From Acidipila rosea (GTDB lineage: Bacteria; Acidobacteriota; Terriglobia; Terriglobales; Acidobacteriaceae), in contig NZ_SMGK01000002.1 in assembly GCF_004339725.1 (NCBI RefSeq), positions 434,001 to 498,000 of the forward strand: a DNA stretch of 64,000 nucleotides, given 5' to 3'. The position numbers and the translations under genes are program-made. The stretch's first letter is position 1. Every line of letters begins with the position of its first letter. Shown one piece after another: positions 9,130-17,754 of this stretch. The notes under the pieces were generated by a model. It was not told the DNA's origin, made no database searches, and saw only the letters and a program-made list of their open reading frames with translations.

Positions 9130-10485
9130 CTAGCCCGGTTGCGAGCGTTCAAAAAACCGCTCCATGAATTTCGTATCGAAGTCCCCGGAACGAAATTCTG
9201 CATCGGCAAAGATGCGTCTGTGCAAAGGAATCGTAGTATGAATCCCCTCTACGACGAACATATCCAACGCCCGCTGCATCCGGTTCATCGCCTCTTCCCG
9301 GTTCTTTCCGTGGACGATAAGCTTCGCAATCAAGGAGTCGTAGTAGGGCGGCACCACTCCCTCGGCATACTGCGCCGTATCCACGCGAACTCCATTTCCC
9401 CCCGGAATATTGAACGCCGTAATCTTACCGGCAGAGGGGGTAAACTTCTCGGGATGCTCTGCATTGATTCGGCACTCGATAGCATGGCCACGCACAGTAA
9501 GAGGCTCGGTCAGGATGCTGGATAGCTTTTCGCCGGATGCAATTCGAAGCTGCGCCTTTACCAGGTCAATGCCCGTCACCATCTCCGTGACAGGGTGCTC
9601 CACCTGGATGCGCGTATTCATCTCGATGAAGTAGAGCTTGCCATCTTCATCCATCAGGAACTCGACGGTTCCCGCATTCTGATAACCCACATGCTCAAGA
9701 GAGCGCTTCAGCGTCTTGCCTATCTCCTCGCGCATCTTGGGCGTCACCTGCAAGGAGGGCGACTCCTCGATCAGCTTCTGGTGGCGCCGCTGAATCGAGC
9801 ACTCGCGCTCGCCGAGCGAAAGCACGTTGCCGTGCTCATCCGCCAGCACCTGGAACTCAATGTGCCGGGGCCGCTCGATAAATTTCTCCATGTAGAGATC
9901 GCCGTTGCCGAAGGCATTGGCAGCCTCCGTGTGCGCAGCCTGAAACAGTCCAGGCAGCTCCGCTTCGGAACGGATAACGCGCATGCCGCGCCCACCCCCG
10001 CCAGCTGAAGCCTTGAGGATCACCGGAAAGCCCACTGTGCGAGCCCACTCGATCGCCTCACCCTCGCTCTGGATGACTCCTTCTGAGCCAGGCAGAATCG
10101 GCACCTTGGCCTTCTTCATAGCCATGCGCGCTTTTTCTTTTTCGCCCATCAGTCGCGTCACTTCAGGCGGCGGTCCAATAAACTTGATGTTCGACGCGCG
10201 GCACACTTCTGCGAAATTTGCATTCTCGCTCAGCAGCCCATAGCCGGGATGGATCGCATCCACGTCTGCAATCTCCGCAGCGCTGATGACGGCCGGAACG
10301 TTCAGGTAGCTCTCTGCCGAACGCGGCGGTCCAATGCAGATCGCTTCATCGGCGAAGCGAACATGCAGTGAGTTGCGATCCGCTTCGCTGTAGACAGCGA
10401 CGGTGCGGATGCCGAGTTCCTTGCAGGCGCAAATGACGCGCAGGGCGATTTCGCCACGGTTGGCGATGAGGACTTTACGAAGCAT
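9130..10485 (-). CDS. accC: Acetyl-CoA carboxylase, biotin carboxylase subunit
   Basis: A 451-residue biotin carboxylase, the normal AccC length. It carries out ATP-dependent carboxylation of biotin on AccB, the first step of fatty acid synthesis. Visible motifs are the N-terminal [15 protein letters not shown], the ATP-grasp glycine-rich loop [11 protein letters not shown], the metal-binding stretch [16 protein letters not shown] and the conserved [11 protein letters not shown]. It follows accB with a 2-bp gap, so the two are translationally linked. accA and accD, which form the carboxyltransferase, are not in this window; they usually lie elsewhere. The similar pyruvate or propionyl-CoA carboxylases are longer fusions. 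Confidence 0.97.
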   Translation of the reverse strand: MLRKVLIANRGEIALRVICACKELGIRTVAVYSEADRNSLHVRFADEAICIGPPRSAESYLNVPAVISAAEIADVDAIHPGYGLLSENANFAEVCRASNIKFIGPPPEVTRLMGEKEKARMAMKKAKVPILPGSEGVIQSEGEAIEWARTVGFPVILKASAGGGGRGMRVIRSEAELPGLFQAAHTEAANAFGNGDLYMEKFIERPRHIEFQVLADEHGNVLSLGERECSIQRRHQKLIEESPSLQVTPKMREEIGKTLKRSLEHVGYQNAGTVEFLMDEDGKLYFIEMNTRIQVEHPVTEMVTGIDLVKAQLRIASGEKLSSILTEPLTVRGHAIECRINAEHPEKFTPSAGKITAFNIPGGNGVRVDTAQYAEGVVPPYYDSLIAKLIVHGKNREEAMNRMQRALDMFVVEGIHTTIPLHRRIFADAEFRSGDFDTKFMERFFERSQPG

Positions 10486-10487
10486 AA

Positions 10488-11003
10488 TTACCTTGGCCGC
10501 ACCGCGAAGAGAGGCTGACCGTACTCGACTGGCTGGCCATTCTGCACCAGACGCCTGACCACTTCACCCGCGACGTCGGCCTCTATCTCATTCATGAGCT
10601 TCATCGCTTCGACAATGCACAGCACCTGGCCATTTTCAATCTGGTCACCGGCCTTCACGAAGGCGGCCGTGCCGGGAGAAGGCGACTCGTAGAACGTGCC
10701 GACAATGGGCGACTTGACGATATGGAGTCCGGCGTCTTCGCTGGCCGCAGTCTCTGCTGGTGAAGGGGTCGCCGCAGGCGCAACGTGGGAATGCGCAGGA
10801 GCAGCAGTCATCTGGTGTGCCTGCGAGGCAGCCAGCAGATGGCTGAGATTGGCACTCAACGCGGGCATGTCGACCGCGCCCTGCTGCTGCGCGAACTTCA
10901 GGCGCACCTTCAAATCGCCCCGCTCCAGGTCGAATTCGCCTATGTTGTTGTCTTTGAGGAACTCGATGAGTTCTTTTAACTCTTTGATCTCTTCCGGATT
11001 CAT
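10488..11003 (-). CDS. accB: Acetyl-CoA carboxylase biotin carboxyl carrier protein
   Basis: A 171-residue BCCP. An N-terminal helical region ([20 protein letters not shown]) is followed by an Ala/Pro-rich flexible linker at about residues 55-92 and the biotinyl domain. The biotin acceptor is Lys135 in VEAMKLMNE. AccC carboxylates the biotin, and the carboxyl group is then passed to acetyl-CoA. It lies between the aminopeptidase and accC with gaps of 26 and 2 bp, in what looks like one transcription unit. Length and motifs are standard for the family. Confidence 0.97.
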   Translation of the reverse strand: MNPEEIKELKELIEFLKDNNIGEFDLERGDLKVRLKFAQQQGAVDMPALSANLSHLLAASQAHQMTAAPAHSHVAPAATPSPAETAASEDAGLHIVKSPIVGTFYESPSPGTAAFVKAGDQIENGQVLCIVEAMKLMNEIEADVAGEVVRRLVQNGQPVEYGQPLFAVRPR

Positions 11004-11029
11004 TCTCTTCTCACTCGTGCCCGACTGCT

Positions 11030-12109
11030 CTACAACTCAATCAGCGCTTTTGAAGCTGGCGTCAGAATCCTGCCGCCGTCTTCTGTAACCAGCACCATAT
11101 CTTCGATGCGGATGCCGTACCTGCCCGCAATATAAATTCCGGGCTCGATGGTAACGACCATGCCTGGCTCAAGAACCTGCCGCTGCCCCTGCGCCAGCCG
11201 GGGTGTTTCGTGTATCTCCAGCCCCACGCCGTGCCCCGTGGAGTGGGTAAAGAACTTTGCCAGCCCTGCGGCCTTCAGCACGCTGCGAGCCGCCTCATCC
11301 ACCTCGTCGCACGTGGCGCCCGGCTTCACGGCACTGACTCCAGCCTGCTGCGCCTCGAGGACAGCGTCGTAAGCTTCACGCTCAGCCCGGCTGACCTCAC
11401 CCAGATGAACTGTGCGCGTCATATCCGAGCAGTAACCATTGAGGATAACACCGAAGTCTAACGTAATGAAGCCGTTCGCCGGAAGCTTCTGCTCTGTCGC
11501 ACGTCCATGTGGGAGTGCCGAGCGGCTGCCCGATGCGACGATCGTCTCAAAGGACATCGCCTCTGCACCCATTTTCCGTGCCAGGTATTCCAACTCTGCC
11601 GCTATCTCCATCTCTGAGACGCCGCTCTCGATCTTCGGCAGCAGCTTGTCGAAAACATCACAGCCAAGCTGCGCCGCCCTCTCCATCAGTGCGATTTCAG
11701 CGGTATCCTTCCGCTCCCGCAGCTCCCCGACCAAGGCGCGCTTCGCAGGGACGAAAAAGCCTCCTCGCACCTCCTTCTTCATCACAGCAAGCTGTGCGAC
11801 GGTCGTGCTGGACGGGTCAAAAAACGCGTGGCTCACGCCGAGCTTTCCCAGCGCCGTGCAGGCTTCCTTCAATGCAGATTTAGCGGCGATCACCACTCGT
11901 GCGCCACTGGTCTCTTCCTTCGCCTGCGTCGTGTAGCGGCCGTCTGTATAAAGGGTCGCGCGCCTGCCGGTCACCACCAGCGCGGCGTTCGAGCCGGTAA
12001 ACCCGCATAGGTATCGAACATCGGGGAGCGCTGTAATCAGCATCGCTTCCACCTTCTGCTCGCTCATTTTTCTGCGCAGTGCGCGTAGCCTTGCAACGTG
12101 ATCCATCAT
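11030..12109 (-). CDS. Xaa-Pro aminopeptidase / M24 family peptidase
   Basis: A 359-residue creatinase-fold metallopeptidase of the PepP/PepQ group. An N-terminal domain (residues 1-130, with GFTGSNAALVV) is followed by the catalytic pita-bread domain. All five di-metal ligands can be seen: Asp in LDFGVILNGYCSDMTRT (two), His in STGHGVGLEIHE, Glu in TIEPGIYI and Glu in IRIEDMVLV. It would remove N-terminal residues before proline, or cleave Xaa-Pro dipeptides, in the cytoplasm. Its place just upstream of accBC is common in diverse bacteria and implies shared transcription rather than shared chemistry. Sequence alone does not separate PepP from PepQ here. Confidence 0.9.
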   Translation of the reverse strand: MMDHVARLRALRRKMSEQKVEAMLITALPDVRYLCGFTGSNAALVVTGRRATLYTDGRYTTQAKEETSGARVVIAAKSALKEACTALGKLGVSHAFFDPSSTTVAQLAVMKKEVRGGFFVPAKRALVGELRERKDTAEIALMERAAQLGCDVFDKLLPKIESGVSEMEIAAELEYLARKMGAEAMSFETIVASGSRSALPHGRATEQKLPANGFITLDFGVILNGYCSDMTRTVHLGEVSRAEREAYDAVLEAQQAGVSAVKPGATCDEVDEAARSVLKAAGLAKFFTHSTGHGVGLEIHETPRLAQGQRQVLEPGMVVTIEPGIYIAGRYGIRIEDMVLVTEDGGRILTPASKALIEL

Positions 12110-12119
12110 TGCAGTTGTA

Positions 12120-13280
12120 TCATTTTCGCGGCCTTCTCCACACCCACGGATACACCGCCGTCATGAGCAGCATCGCCATAGCGCCAATCGCCGAAAGCGT
12201 AAAGGATGAGCGCAGCGAATGAAGGCTGGTAGAGAGCTGCCCTTCGAGCCACGTGAAGACCGCGCCCCCAAAGCCGGCGAAGGCAAATACCCATCCGAGC
12301 CGGCTTCGCCCGTTGCTGCGGCTGACCACCGCCGAGACTCCCAATGGGAAAACGGGCGCAAGCGCAAAGCCGGCAACGATCGCCGCTGCGGCGATCCCAC
12401 TGTAACTTCCCGCCAGCCGCAGCGACACGACCGCGACGACCGCTGCTGCGCTGGCCGAGACATGCAGGACAAACTCGCTCGTAGCCCGCAGCACCACCGG
12501 CGCCAGGGCACGGCCCATCAGCAGCGCTCCCCAGAACAGAGAGGCAACATAAGGCGCGATCCAAGCGTGATGGCCAACGGACGAGCGTTCCGCAAACTCC
12601 GTAACCCAGTTCCCGATGCTGCTTTCAATTCCAACATAGAGAAACAGCATCATCGCGAAATAGGCGCGCAGCGAAGTGTCGCTCGCGGACTGTACCCTTC
12701 GCGACGCATTTCCCTGCATTCCGTGCAGCAGGCGCATGGACAACACCAGCGAAAGCGCGAAGAGCACGGCCAACGTGAGAAACATTGACCTGATCGCTCC
12801 ATGCACTGACAGCACCCTCACCAGAGCCGGCGCAAGCATAGCGCCCACCCCCCAGCTGAAGTTGAGCAGTGAAAGCGCGCCGCCGCGTCGGGTGGGGTAG
12901 ACCTCGGAAATAAGCAGGCTGGTTGAGGTCATCGCCAGTCCGATGCCGCCGCCGATCGCGGCAAAAGCTGCTGACGCCATCGCCCTGCTGTCCAGGCTCA
13001 GCAGCATGAAGCCTGCACCGGCAAGCAGGTAGCCAAGTCTGACCGTCTTCACCCGACGATGGGCTACGAGGACCGCACCCATCGCCGAAGTCAGGAACTG
13101 CATAGCCACAAGCGTGCCAGCATAGGCGTCCGACAGGAGCCACTGCCGGGTGAAAATTGGAATGAGAGCTCCGGGGAGCGCCGTCGCCAGTCCCGATAGA
13201 AAGAAGCCGAAGTGCAGCAGCAGAATCGCCTGCCGGCCACGCTCTACTCTCTCTGAGATAGGTTCCTGGGTTATCTGCAT
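12120..13280 (-). CDS. MFS transporter of unknown substrate
   Basis: A 386-residue major facilitator protein with about 12 hydrophobic segments. It opens with a short polar N-terminus and then ILLLHFGFFLSGLATALPG; further on comes the loop VAHRRVKTVRLGY, where the MFS motif A basic cluster is expected. It ends in a basic tail (VYPWVWRRPRK). It sits 10 bp ahead of the aminopeptidase gene and so is probably the first gene of the MFS-pepP-accB-accC unit. The overall look fits sugar or drug exporters of the FucP/FsR type, but the substrate is not readable. It is divergent from the TPR gene, with about 108 bp between the two starts. Confidence 0.85.
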   Translation of the reverse strand: MQITQEPISERVERGRQAILLLHFGFFLSGLATALPGALIPIFTRQWLLSDAYAGTLVAMQFLTSAMGAVLVAHRRVKTVRLGYLLAGAGFMLLSLDSRAMASAAFAAIGGGIGLAMTSTSLLISEVYPTRRGGALSLLNFSWGVGAMLAPALVRVLSVHGAIRSMFLTLAVLFALSLVLSMRLLHGMQGNASRRVQSASDTSLRAYFAMMLFLYVGIESSIGNWVTEFAERSSVGHHAWIAPYVASLFWGALLMGRALAPVVLRATSEFVLHVSASAAAVVAVVSLRLAGSYSGIAAAAIVAGFALAPVFPLGVSAVVSRSNGRSRLGWVFAFAGFGGAVFTWLEGQLSTSLHSLRSSFTLSAIGAMAMLLMTAVYPWVWRRPRK

Positions 13281-13388
13281 CGGCAGGGTCTGAATCTGGT
13301 GTTCCGCGGCCTTCCCGGCAGCGCCATAGGATCGGCGAGCTGCCGCCCAGCTGCTTTCCGGGCACCGTGGACTCTACAATACTCGAAG

Positions 13389-14330
13389 ATGTTTACCCGC
13401 TTCCATCGCACGGTGTCTACGATTCTAGTCTTCGCAGCGGCGCAGACGCTCTCTGCGCAACTCCCCTCGTCCCCGTCTCCCCAGGACTCCGACCTCGCGG
13501 CCATCCATCAGTTACTCGACGAGGCCAGGTTTGCGCAGGCCGAACCCGCACTCCGTACTTACGTGGCGACCCACCCGCTTTCAGCCGAAGCCAAATACCT
13601 GCTCGCCGACACGCTCTTCAGAGAAGACAAGCCGAAGGAATCGCTGACGGCCTACACCGAAGCGGCGAAGCTCCGCACCCCCAGCCCGTCTGACCTCCTC
13701 AACGTTGGGCTCGATTATGTGCTTCTCAACGACTATCCGGACGCTGACAAGTGGATCACACAATCGGTCAAAGGCAATCCCCTTGACGAAAATGCCTGGT
13801 ACAGTCTTGGCCGCATCAAATATACGGACAACAAATTTCACGACGCTCAAAGCTGTTTTGAAAAGGCGCTGGAGCTTGCTCCCCGCGATGTGCGCGCGGA
13901 AAATAACCTCGGCCTGACCTACGAGGGACTCAACGAAGAGGATAAGGCGGTCGCCGCCTACCGCACAGCCATTGCCTGGCAGCAGAACTCCGCCCATCCC
14001 AGCGAACAGCCTTTGCTGAACCTCTCAATCATTCTCATCGAGCGCGAGAAGTATGACGAAGCGCTCCCCTTACTTACGCAGGCCAACACCATTTCGCCGC
14101 ACGACCCCCAGATTCATACGCAACTGGGCCGCCTCTATCTCGCCCAGGCTCAGTACCGCAAGGCACAGGCTGAACTCGAAACAGCCATCCAGCTTTCACC
14201 CGGGGTCGCTGCTACTCATTTCCAGCTCGGCCAGGTTTACCGGCATGAAGGCGAGACAGAGAAGGCCAAGGCCGAGTTCGCCACCGCCGCCTCTCTCAAT
14301 GGCACCCACTCCTCCCCGCAGACGCAATGA
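13389..14330 (+). CDS. Secreted/periplasmic TPR-repeat protein
   Basis: A 313-residue protein with a signal peptide (MFTRFHRTVSTILVFAAAQT, cleavage after LSAQ) and at least six tetratricopeptide repeats in tandem. Examples are AWYSLGRIKYTDNKFHDAQS, then AENNLGLTYEGLNEEDKAVA and IHTQLGRLYLAQAQYRKAQA. An ORF extends 90 bp further upstream, but the ATG at 13389 is chosen because the signal peptide begins there. TPR arrays bind partner proteins; no catalytic domain is present. It lies just before the pectinase gene, but that gene has its own promoter and operator, so a direct link to pectin use is uncertain. Confidence 0.85.
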   Translation: MFTRFHRTVSTILVFAAAQTLSAQLPSSPSPQDSDLAAIHQLLDEARFAQAEPALRTYVATHPLSAEAKYLLADTLFREDKPKESLTAYTEAAKLRTPSPSDLLNVGLDYVLLNDYPDADKWITQSVKGNPLDENAWYSLGRIKYTDNKFHDAQSCFEKALELAPRDVRAENNLGLTYEGLNEEDKAVAAYRTAIAWQQNSAHPSEQPLLNLSIILIEREKYDEALPLLTQANTISPHDPQIHTQLGRLYLAQAQYRKAQAELETAIQLSPGVAATHFQLGQVYRHEGETEKAKAEFATAASLNGTHSSPQTQ

Positions 14331-14416
14331 GGTAAGACCACGATGGGACGGCAGGCGAGTCCGCCAATCGTATATCCCCGACTTTTCCCTTACTTTATCC
14401 ATATTTCCCTTTACTC

Positions 14417-14472
14417 TTGACCGCCGACGCATGCAATGAGTTAGAGTAGTCTCCCGAGTGGTCATGCCACTC
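14417..14472 (+). promoter_or_regulatory. Promoter and operator of the pectinase gene (hexuronate regulon site 1)
   Basis: A sigma70-like -35 TTGACC (14417-14422) and a weak -10 TAGAGT (14442-14447, 19-bp spacer) precede an inverted repeat GAGTGG-TCATG-CCACTC at 14456-14472. The 13-bp core GTGGTCATGCCAC (14458-14470) recurs three more times in this locus. It falls about where transcription should start, a usual place for a repressor. The arms end six bases before the ATG at 14479. A GTG inside the repeat (14458) is in frame with the pectinase but is unlikely to be the start. Confidence 0.75.
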
Positions 14473-14478
14473 GCCTAC

Positions 14479-16809
14479 ATGACCATGCTCAAAACCACTC
14501 TCCTCGCCCTCGCCTTTTCCTTTGCGCTATCCGCCTGCGCGCAAGACACCCGTCATGTCACTGAACCGCATATTCCACCCGCCTGCACGGTCTTAAGAGC
14601 GAAGCTCGCCGCTCCAGCCGGCCAGTTGAGCCCAGCCGATGAACAACGCGAAGATACTGCCAGAATCCAACTGGCAATTGACCATTGCGCCCCCGGCAAG
14701 GCCGTCAAGCTTCGCGCGGATGGCGCTCGTTTCGTCTTCCTCAGCGGTCCGCTCACGCTCAAAGCTGGCGTCACCCTCGACGTAGAGGCGAAGGCCGCCA
14801 TCTTCGCCTCACGCAACCCGCGCGACTACGATCTCACGCCCGGCAGCTGCGGCGTGGTCAACGAGCGCGGCCACGGCTGTAAGCCGCTCATCACCGTCAA
14901 CAATGCCCCGGGCAGTGGCATCATGGGCGATGGCTCAATCGACGGCAGAGGCGGCGCCACGCTCCTCGGCCAGAGTGTGACATGGTGGGATCTCGCGCAC
15001 ACTGCCAAGATTACGGACAAACAGCAGAGCTGCATGCGGCTTATCGTTGTAGAACACTCCGACAACTTCACGCTCTATCGCATCACCCTGCGCAATTCCC
15101 CCAACTTCCATGTGGCCGTCAATCGGACCAACGGCTTTACTGCCTGGGGTGTCAGGATCATGACGCCTAAGACTGCGCGCAATACGGATGGAATCGATCC
15201 GGGCTCATCAACGAATGTGACCATCACCCATACATATATCCACACCGGTGACGACAACGTCGCCATCAAGTCAGGCAAAGCAGGCCCGGCAACGAACATG
15301 TCCATCCTCGACAACCACTTCTACACCGGTCACGGCATGTCCATCGGCAGTGGAACGGACGGCGGCGTCAGCCATATCCTGGTGCGCAATCTCACCATCG
15401 ACGGTGCGGATAATGGAATCCGCATCAAGTCAGACCGCAGCCGCGGCGGCCTCGTCAGCGATGTCACCTACCAGCATGTCTGCATCCGCAACACGAAAAA
15501 TCCGCTGGTGTTTACGCCGCTCTACACTACTTTTTCCGGTGATCGTCTGCCTGTCTACCGGGATATCACTCTCAACGACGTCAACATTCTCAGCCCCGGC
15601 GCTTACACATTCCTAGGCCTCGATGCTACCCACAAACTCGGCATCACGCTCCACGATGTATTTGCCGATGCGCAGGATCAATCGAAATTTACTGCCGCCG
15701 ATGCCGACATCACGATCTCTGGATCCGGAAATCTGAGACCCGCAGGCAAGAATGTAACGGTCACAGGAACGGCCTCCCCCGGCAGCGCACCAGCCTGTCA
15801 GTTTGTTCCGTTTCCTGATCTCTCCACGGCACCAGAGGCGGCGCAAACCGTGCAGCCTGAGGACAAAACGCTCTACGTTGCCGCCGACGGTACGGGCGAC
15901 TTCTACTCCGTCGAGAAAGCCATCGAAGCCGCACCGGAAACAGGCGGAGCATTAGTTCTCGTCGCGCCGGGAACCTATCGGGAGGTGCTTAACGTCAACA
16001 AACCCCACATCACCCTCAGGAGCGCCAATCCCGATGCGAGCAGGACAGTCATTGTGAACGATCGCAGCGCCGGGACTTCAGGCGGCACGCTGCATTCGGC
16101 CACAGTCAATGTGAGCGGCGACAACTTTCTCGCGGAGAACATCACCTTCGAGAACGACTTCAACAAGACACATGAACAGATACCCCAGGGCTCACAGGCG
16201 CTGGCCCTGCTGGTGCGCGGCGACCGCGCCGTCTTTCGGAACGTACGTCTCCTTGGCAATCAGGACACCCTCTACACAGGCAGCCGCAACTGCACGCCCG
16301 ACGGCAGCCCCTGCACTCCGGCGCGACAGTTCTTTTCTCATTGCTACATCGCAGGAAATGTGGACTTCATCTTTGGGGACGGCAAGGCCGTCTTCGATCA
16401 CTGTGAAATCCACAGCACGCCCCACTCTGAGGGCTTCATCACCGCGCAGGCAAAACATTACCCCGGCGAAGATTCCGGCTTTGTCTTTGACCACTGCACG
16501 CTGACTGCAGATCCGGGCACAACAAACGTCTACCTGGGCCGCCCCTGGCGGGATGATGCGACTGTCATTTTTCTGAATACGGAGATGGGCGTGCACATCA
16601 ACGCCGCAGGCTGGCGCGAGTGGCATCCAGGCGAAACACATCGGCTTGAGACTGTCTACTATGCCGAATACATCTCCAGTGGCGCCGGCGCTCATCCAGG
16701 CGAGCGAGACCCCCACGTGCATATGCTCTCGGCCCAGCAGGCGGAGCAGTTCTCTCCGCAAACCTACCTGCGCGGAGCCGATGGCTGGCAGCCTGCGGCT
16801 AAGCCTTAG
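14479..16809 (+). CDS. Secreted bifunctional polygalacturonase (GH28) - pectinesterase (CE8) fusion
   Basis: A 776-residue protein carrying two pectin-degrading enzymes. A signal peptide (TLLALAFSFALSACAQ) comes first. The GH28 beta-helix, about residues 30-440, has the catalytic motifs NTDGID (from residue 235), GDDN (near 257), GHG (near 284) and RIK (near 315). The CE8 pectin methylesterase, about residues 460-765, has GNQDTLYTG (Gln595, Asp596), DFIFGDG (Asp629) and GRPWR (Arg688). Together they would remove methyl esters and hydrolyse polygalacturonan outside the cytoplasm, giving galacturonate for the downstream operon. ATG at 14479 or 14485 are both possible starts; both keep the signal peptide and leave the operator upstream. 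The Cys near the cleavage site could also suggest a lipoprotein. The 3' end overlaps the convergent GntR gene by 11 bp. Confidence 0.93.
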   Translation: MTMLKTTLLALAFSFALSACAQDTRHVTEPHIPPACTVLRAKLAAPAGQLSPADEQREDTARIQLAIDHCAPGKAVKLRADGARFVFLSGPLTLKAGVTLDVEAKAAIFASRNPRDYDLTPGSCGVVNERGHGCKPLITVNNAPGSGIMGDGSIDGRGGATLLGQSVTWWDLAHTAKITDKQQSCMRLIVVEHSDNFTLYRITLRNSPNFHVAVNRTNGFTAWGVRIMTPKTARNTDGIDPGSSTNVTITHTYIHTGDDNVAIKSGKAGPATNMSILDNHFYTGHGMSIGSGTDGGVSHILVRNLTIDGADNGIRIKSDRSRGGLVSDVTYQHVCIRNTKNPLVFTPLYTTFSGDRLPVYRDITLNDVNILSPGAYTFLGLDATHKLGITLHDVFADAQDQSKFTAADADITISGSGNLRPAGKNVTVTGTASPGSAPACQFVPFPDLSTAPEAAQTVQPEDKTLYVAADGTGDFYSVEKAIEAAPETGGALVLVAPGTYREVLNVNKPHITLRSANPDASRTVIVNDRSAGTSGGTLHSATVNVSGDNFLAENITFENDFNKTHEQIPQGSQALALLVRGDRAVFRNVRLLGNQDTLYTGSRNCTPDGSPCTPARQFFSHCYIAGNVDFIFGDGKAVFDHCEIHSTPHSEGFITAQAKHYPGEDSGFVFDHCTLTADPGTTNVYLGRPWRDDATVIFLNTEMGVHINAAGWREWHPGETHRLETVYYAEYISSGAGAHPGERDPHVHMLSAQQAEQFSPQTYLRGADGWQPAAKP

Positions 16810-17581
16810 CCGCCTCCGCCATCTTGCTCCGGCGCGGCTTCTGCTGGGCGCGTTTGCTGCTCATCATCGCCCGCTCGTTCACCTGCGCCGTCTCCGCCAT
16901 GCGCAGGTGGCGCTCCATCGCGTCGCGAGCCTCGACTGCCTTCTTAGCCCGAATCGCGCGATAAATCTCGCGGTGCATCTCCGCCGACTGCTTCAGATCC
17001 CGCGAGCGCTCAACTGTCTTGCGACGTTCGTCATAGAGCGTCCCGGTGATGGTCTCCATCAGCGACGCCAGAATCGGGTTGCCGCTCGCCTCTGCGATCG
17101 TCCGGTGGAAACGAACATCGTGGATCAGGTACTCATGCGGATCGCTGACCGTCGCATACATCTCCGCGACCTCCTCGGCCAGCGCGCTGTGATGTTCTTC
17201 CTTGCCGCGCTCTGCAGCCAGCGCTGCTAGGCTCCCTTCGAGAATCAACCGCGCCTCGAACAGCTGCCACGGCTTGAATCCGTGAAGGACACCCATCAGG
17301 CTCAGCGAAGACTTGCTCACCACGGGCGGTCCATCGGCGACAAAGGTGCCGACTCCGTGCCGGACATTCAGCACTCCCATCGCCGCCAGGTAGCCGATTC
17401 CCGCCCGCAGGCTGGCCCGACTGATCTTCAGGTCCTTGGCAAACTCCCTCTCCGGCGGAATCTTGTCACCCGCGCGCAGAGACCCATTCTCGATCAGGGT
17501 GCGAATATGGTTCACCACCTGGGTTGTCAGGTGGACTTCGTCGTTTACAAGCTCAGGATCTTTGCTCATTTCGCTACTCAT
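16799..17581 (-). CDS. GntR-family (FadR/FCD subfamily) regulator, probable hexuronate repressor
   Basis: A 260-residue regulator with an N-terminal winged HTH (about residues 15-80, including PPEREFAKDLKISRASLRAG) and an all-helical FCD ligand domain (about 105-230). The FCD metal ligands appear to be present (HDVRFH, and a His in EMHREIYRAI). UxuR/ExuR-type members of this subfamily bind sugar acids and TGGTnnnACCA-like palindromes. The four GTGGTC-type operators around this locus, one of them between this gene and uxaC, make it the natural candidate for the binding protein, with autoregulation. The basic C-terminal tail (KRAQQKPRRSK) is an extension beyond the FCD domain. It is divergent from uxaC and overlaps the pectinase 3' end by 11 bp. 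Confidence 0.9.
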   Translation of the reverse strand: MSSEMSKDPELVNDEVHLTTQVVNHIRTLIENGSLRAGDKIPPEREFAKDLKISRASLRAGIGYLAAMGVLNVRHGVGTFVADGPPVVSKSSLSLMGVLHGFKPWQLFEARLILEGSLAALAAERGKEEHHSALAEEVAEMYATVSDPHEYLIHDVRFHRTIAEASGNPILASLMETITGTLYDERRKTVERSRDLKQSAEMHREIYRAIRAKKAVEARDAMERHLRMAETAQVNERAMMSSKRAQQKPRRSKMAEAAKA

Positions 17582-17656
17582 GGAAGAGGAAAAGAATCAG
17601 CACTGCGAGCTTAGCACTCGTCGACGCAGTATGCTGCGAAAGATTCGCATAGGCTC

Positions 17657-17710
17657 TTGACGCCTCTCCCTTTCTCTAGGCTAGACTGTTGCTCAGTGGT
17701 CTGACCTCAC
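17657..17710 (+). promoter_or_regulatory. Promoter and operator of uxaC (hexuronate regulon site 2)
   Basis: A -35 TTGACG (17657-17662), a 19-bp spacer and a -10 TAGACT (17682-17687) are followed after 8 bp by the core GTGGTCTGACCTC (17696-17708). The core matches site 4 at ten of 13 positions, with the GTGGTC half conserved. The spacer length and the operator position near the start of transcription match the pectinase promoter. The site lies in the divergent gap between the gntR gene and uxaC and could control both. Confidence 0.7.
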
Positions 17711-17754
17711 ACTTCACGATGTTCGCCACACACTCCGGAGAGTAAATTAGAACC

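Noticed and set aside
14456-14472. The GAGTGG/CCACTC repeat as a terminator of the TPR gene
   Set aside because: The stem is short, has no U-tract, and its core recurs at three other promoters, so an operator is the better reading.
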